From Thioclava arctica (GTDB lineage Bacteria; Pseudomonadota; Alphaproteobacteria; Rhodobacterales; Rhodobacteraceae): DNA of 64,000 bases. Location of the stretch: assembly GCF_040892615.1 (NCBI RefSeq), contig NZ_JBFRYC010000002.1, forward strand, positions 500,112 through 564,111, given 5' to 3'. The position numbers were made by a program, and so were the translations under genes. Position 1 is the first letter of the stretch; every line of letters begins with the position of its first letter. This document shows, one piece after another, positions 63,812-64,000 of the stretch. The notes under the pieces are model-generated. The model was not told where the DNA came from. It made no database searches and saw only the letters and a list, made by a program, of their open reading frames with translations.

Positions 63812-63880
63812 ATGGATCGCGGAGGCATTGCAACATTAATGTTTTCTGCCGCCTGTTTTATTTTAATTGGATTTCTTTTG
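63812..63880 (+). pseudogene. 5' fragment of a membrane-protein ORF cut by an IS element
   Basis: Four bases after thyX an ATG opens MDRGGIATLMFSAACFILIG, a membrane-helix sequence. After 23 codons the frame enters the inverted repeat of an IS256-type element and has no coherent continuation. It looks like a small gene co-transcribed with thyX and truncated by insertion, though the interruption point could also be a natural end with chance ORF. Confidence 0.4.
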
Positions 63881-64000
63881 AGAGTGTCCGATCTTCTGTG
63901 TAACTGCGCTTTGGTCCATGCTTCCTGAGAGGAGCAAGGACGATGACGATTTCCAAGGAACTTTTGGACGAACTTCTGAAGGGCTGCGAGCGGCCTGAAG
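63880..64000 (+). mobile_element. IS256-family insertion sequence, left end (cut by window)
   Basis: The left inverted repeat GAGAGTGTCCGATCTTCTGT (63880-63899) continues GTAACTGCGC, closely matching the IS256-family terminus as I recall it. A transposase gene starts 60 bp inside. The right end and target duplication lie outside the window. Confidence 0.8.
63943..64000 (+). CDS. IS256-family transposase, N-terminal 19 codons
   Basis: MTISKELLDELLKGCERPE is the typical N terminus of IS256-family (mutator-type DDE) transposases. It is preceded by GAGAGGAGCAAGGACG as ribosome-binding site. The DDE domain lies beyond the window, so functionality cannot be judged. Confidence 0.85.
   Translation, partial: MTISKELLDELLKGCERPE

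Overview
The window is a chromosomal segment of an alphaproteobacterium of the family Rhodobacteraceae (Rhodobacter/Roseobacter relatives). The basis is its GC-rich codon use, an opgG-opgI-opgH-opgC glucan operon like that known from Rhodobacter sphaeroides, a six-gene Mrp antiporter operon with fused MrpA/MrpB, the order ffh - chorismate mutase - rpsP - rimM - trmD - rplS - rpmE, a holin/N-acetylmuramidase pair like the gene-transfer-agent lysis genes, and an extragenic GC palindrome family that I recall from roseobacters. The genus cannot be fixed from sequence alone.

Layout. 1-9.7 kb: partial polA (minus), two small proteins, an orphan ABC ATPase, a divergent FAD oxidoreductase/mnmD pair that looks like a split MnmC, an EamA exporter, a soluble lytic transglycosylase, dapA and a four-His-box hydroxylase. 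9.8-16 kb: the mrpACDEFG operon on the minus strand. 16.4-21.3 kb: periplasmic glucan operon opgGIHC. 21.3-22.9 kb: LysR regulator and azoreductase. 22.9-28.5 kb: a translation/secretion supra-operon with a structured leader before ffh, a sulfotransferase-like gene between rimM and trmD, and rpmE with a strong terminator. 28.6-38.7 kb: metG, a tiny overlapping ORF pair, qmcA/nfeD, pyrF, clpB, dinB, a decayed CZB-domain gene and an N-formylglutamate amidohydrolase. 38.9-43.6 kb: tRNA-Val, rpmJ, holin/endolysin, ccmE, argC, a VPLPA-CTERM protein and murI. 43.7-51.6 kb: fused indolepyruvate ferredoxin oxidoreductase with divergent LysR gene, a candidate sRNA gene, purL, bolA and grxD. 52.1-54.4 kb: a visibly decayed deoC-aldehyde dehydrogenase locus. 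54.4-64 kb: ZIP transporter, lldD, MFS transporter, rplY, pth, gloA, a Slam-type outer-membrane protein with its surface lipoprotein, thyX, and the left end of an IS256-family element that runs off the window.

Most of the window is housekeeping. The accessory or less explained parts are the candidate 83-nt sRNA at 48224-48306, the Slam/lipoprotein pair (60259-62689), the structured ffh and purL leaders, the pseudogenized deoxyribose locus, the GTA-type lysis cassette, and the IS256 insertion downstream of thyX. No CRISPR array, rRNA operon or complete prophage is present. All calls rest on reading the sequence; no database search was possible.
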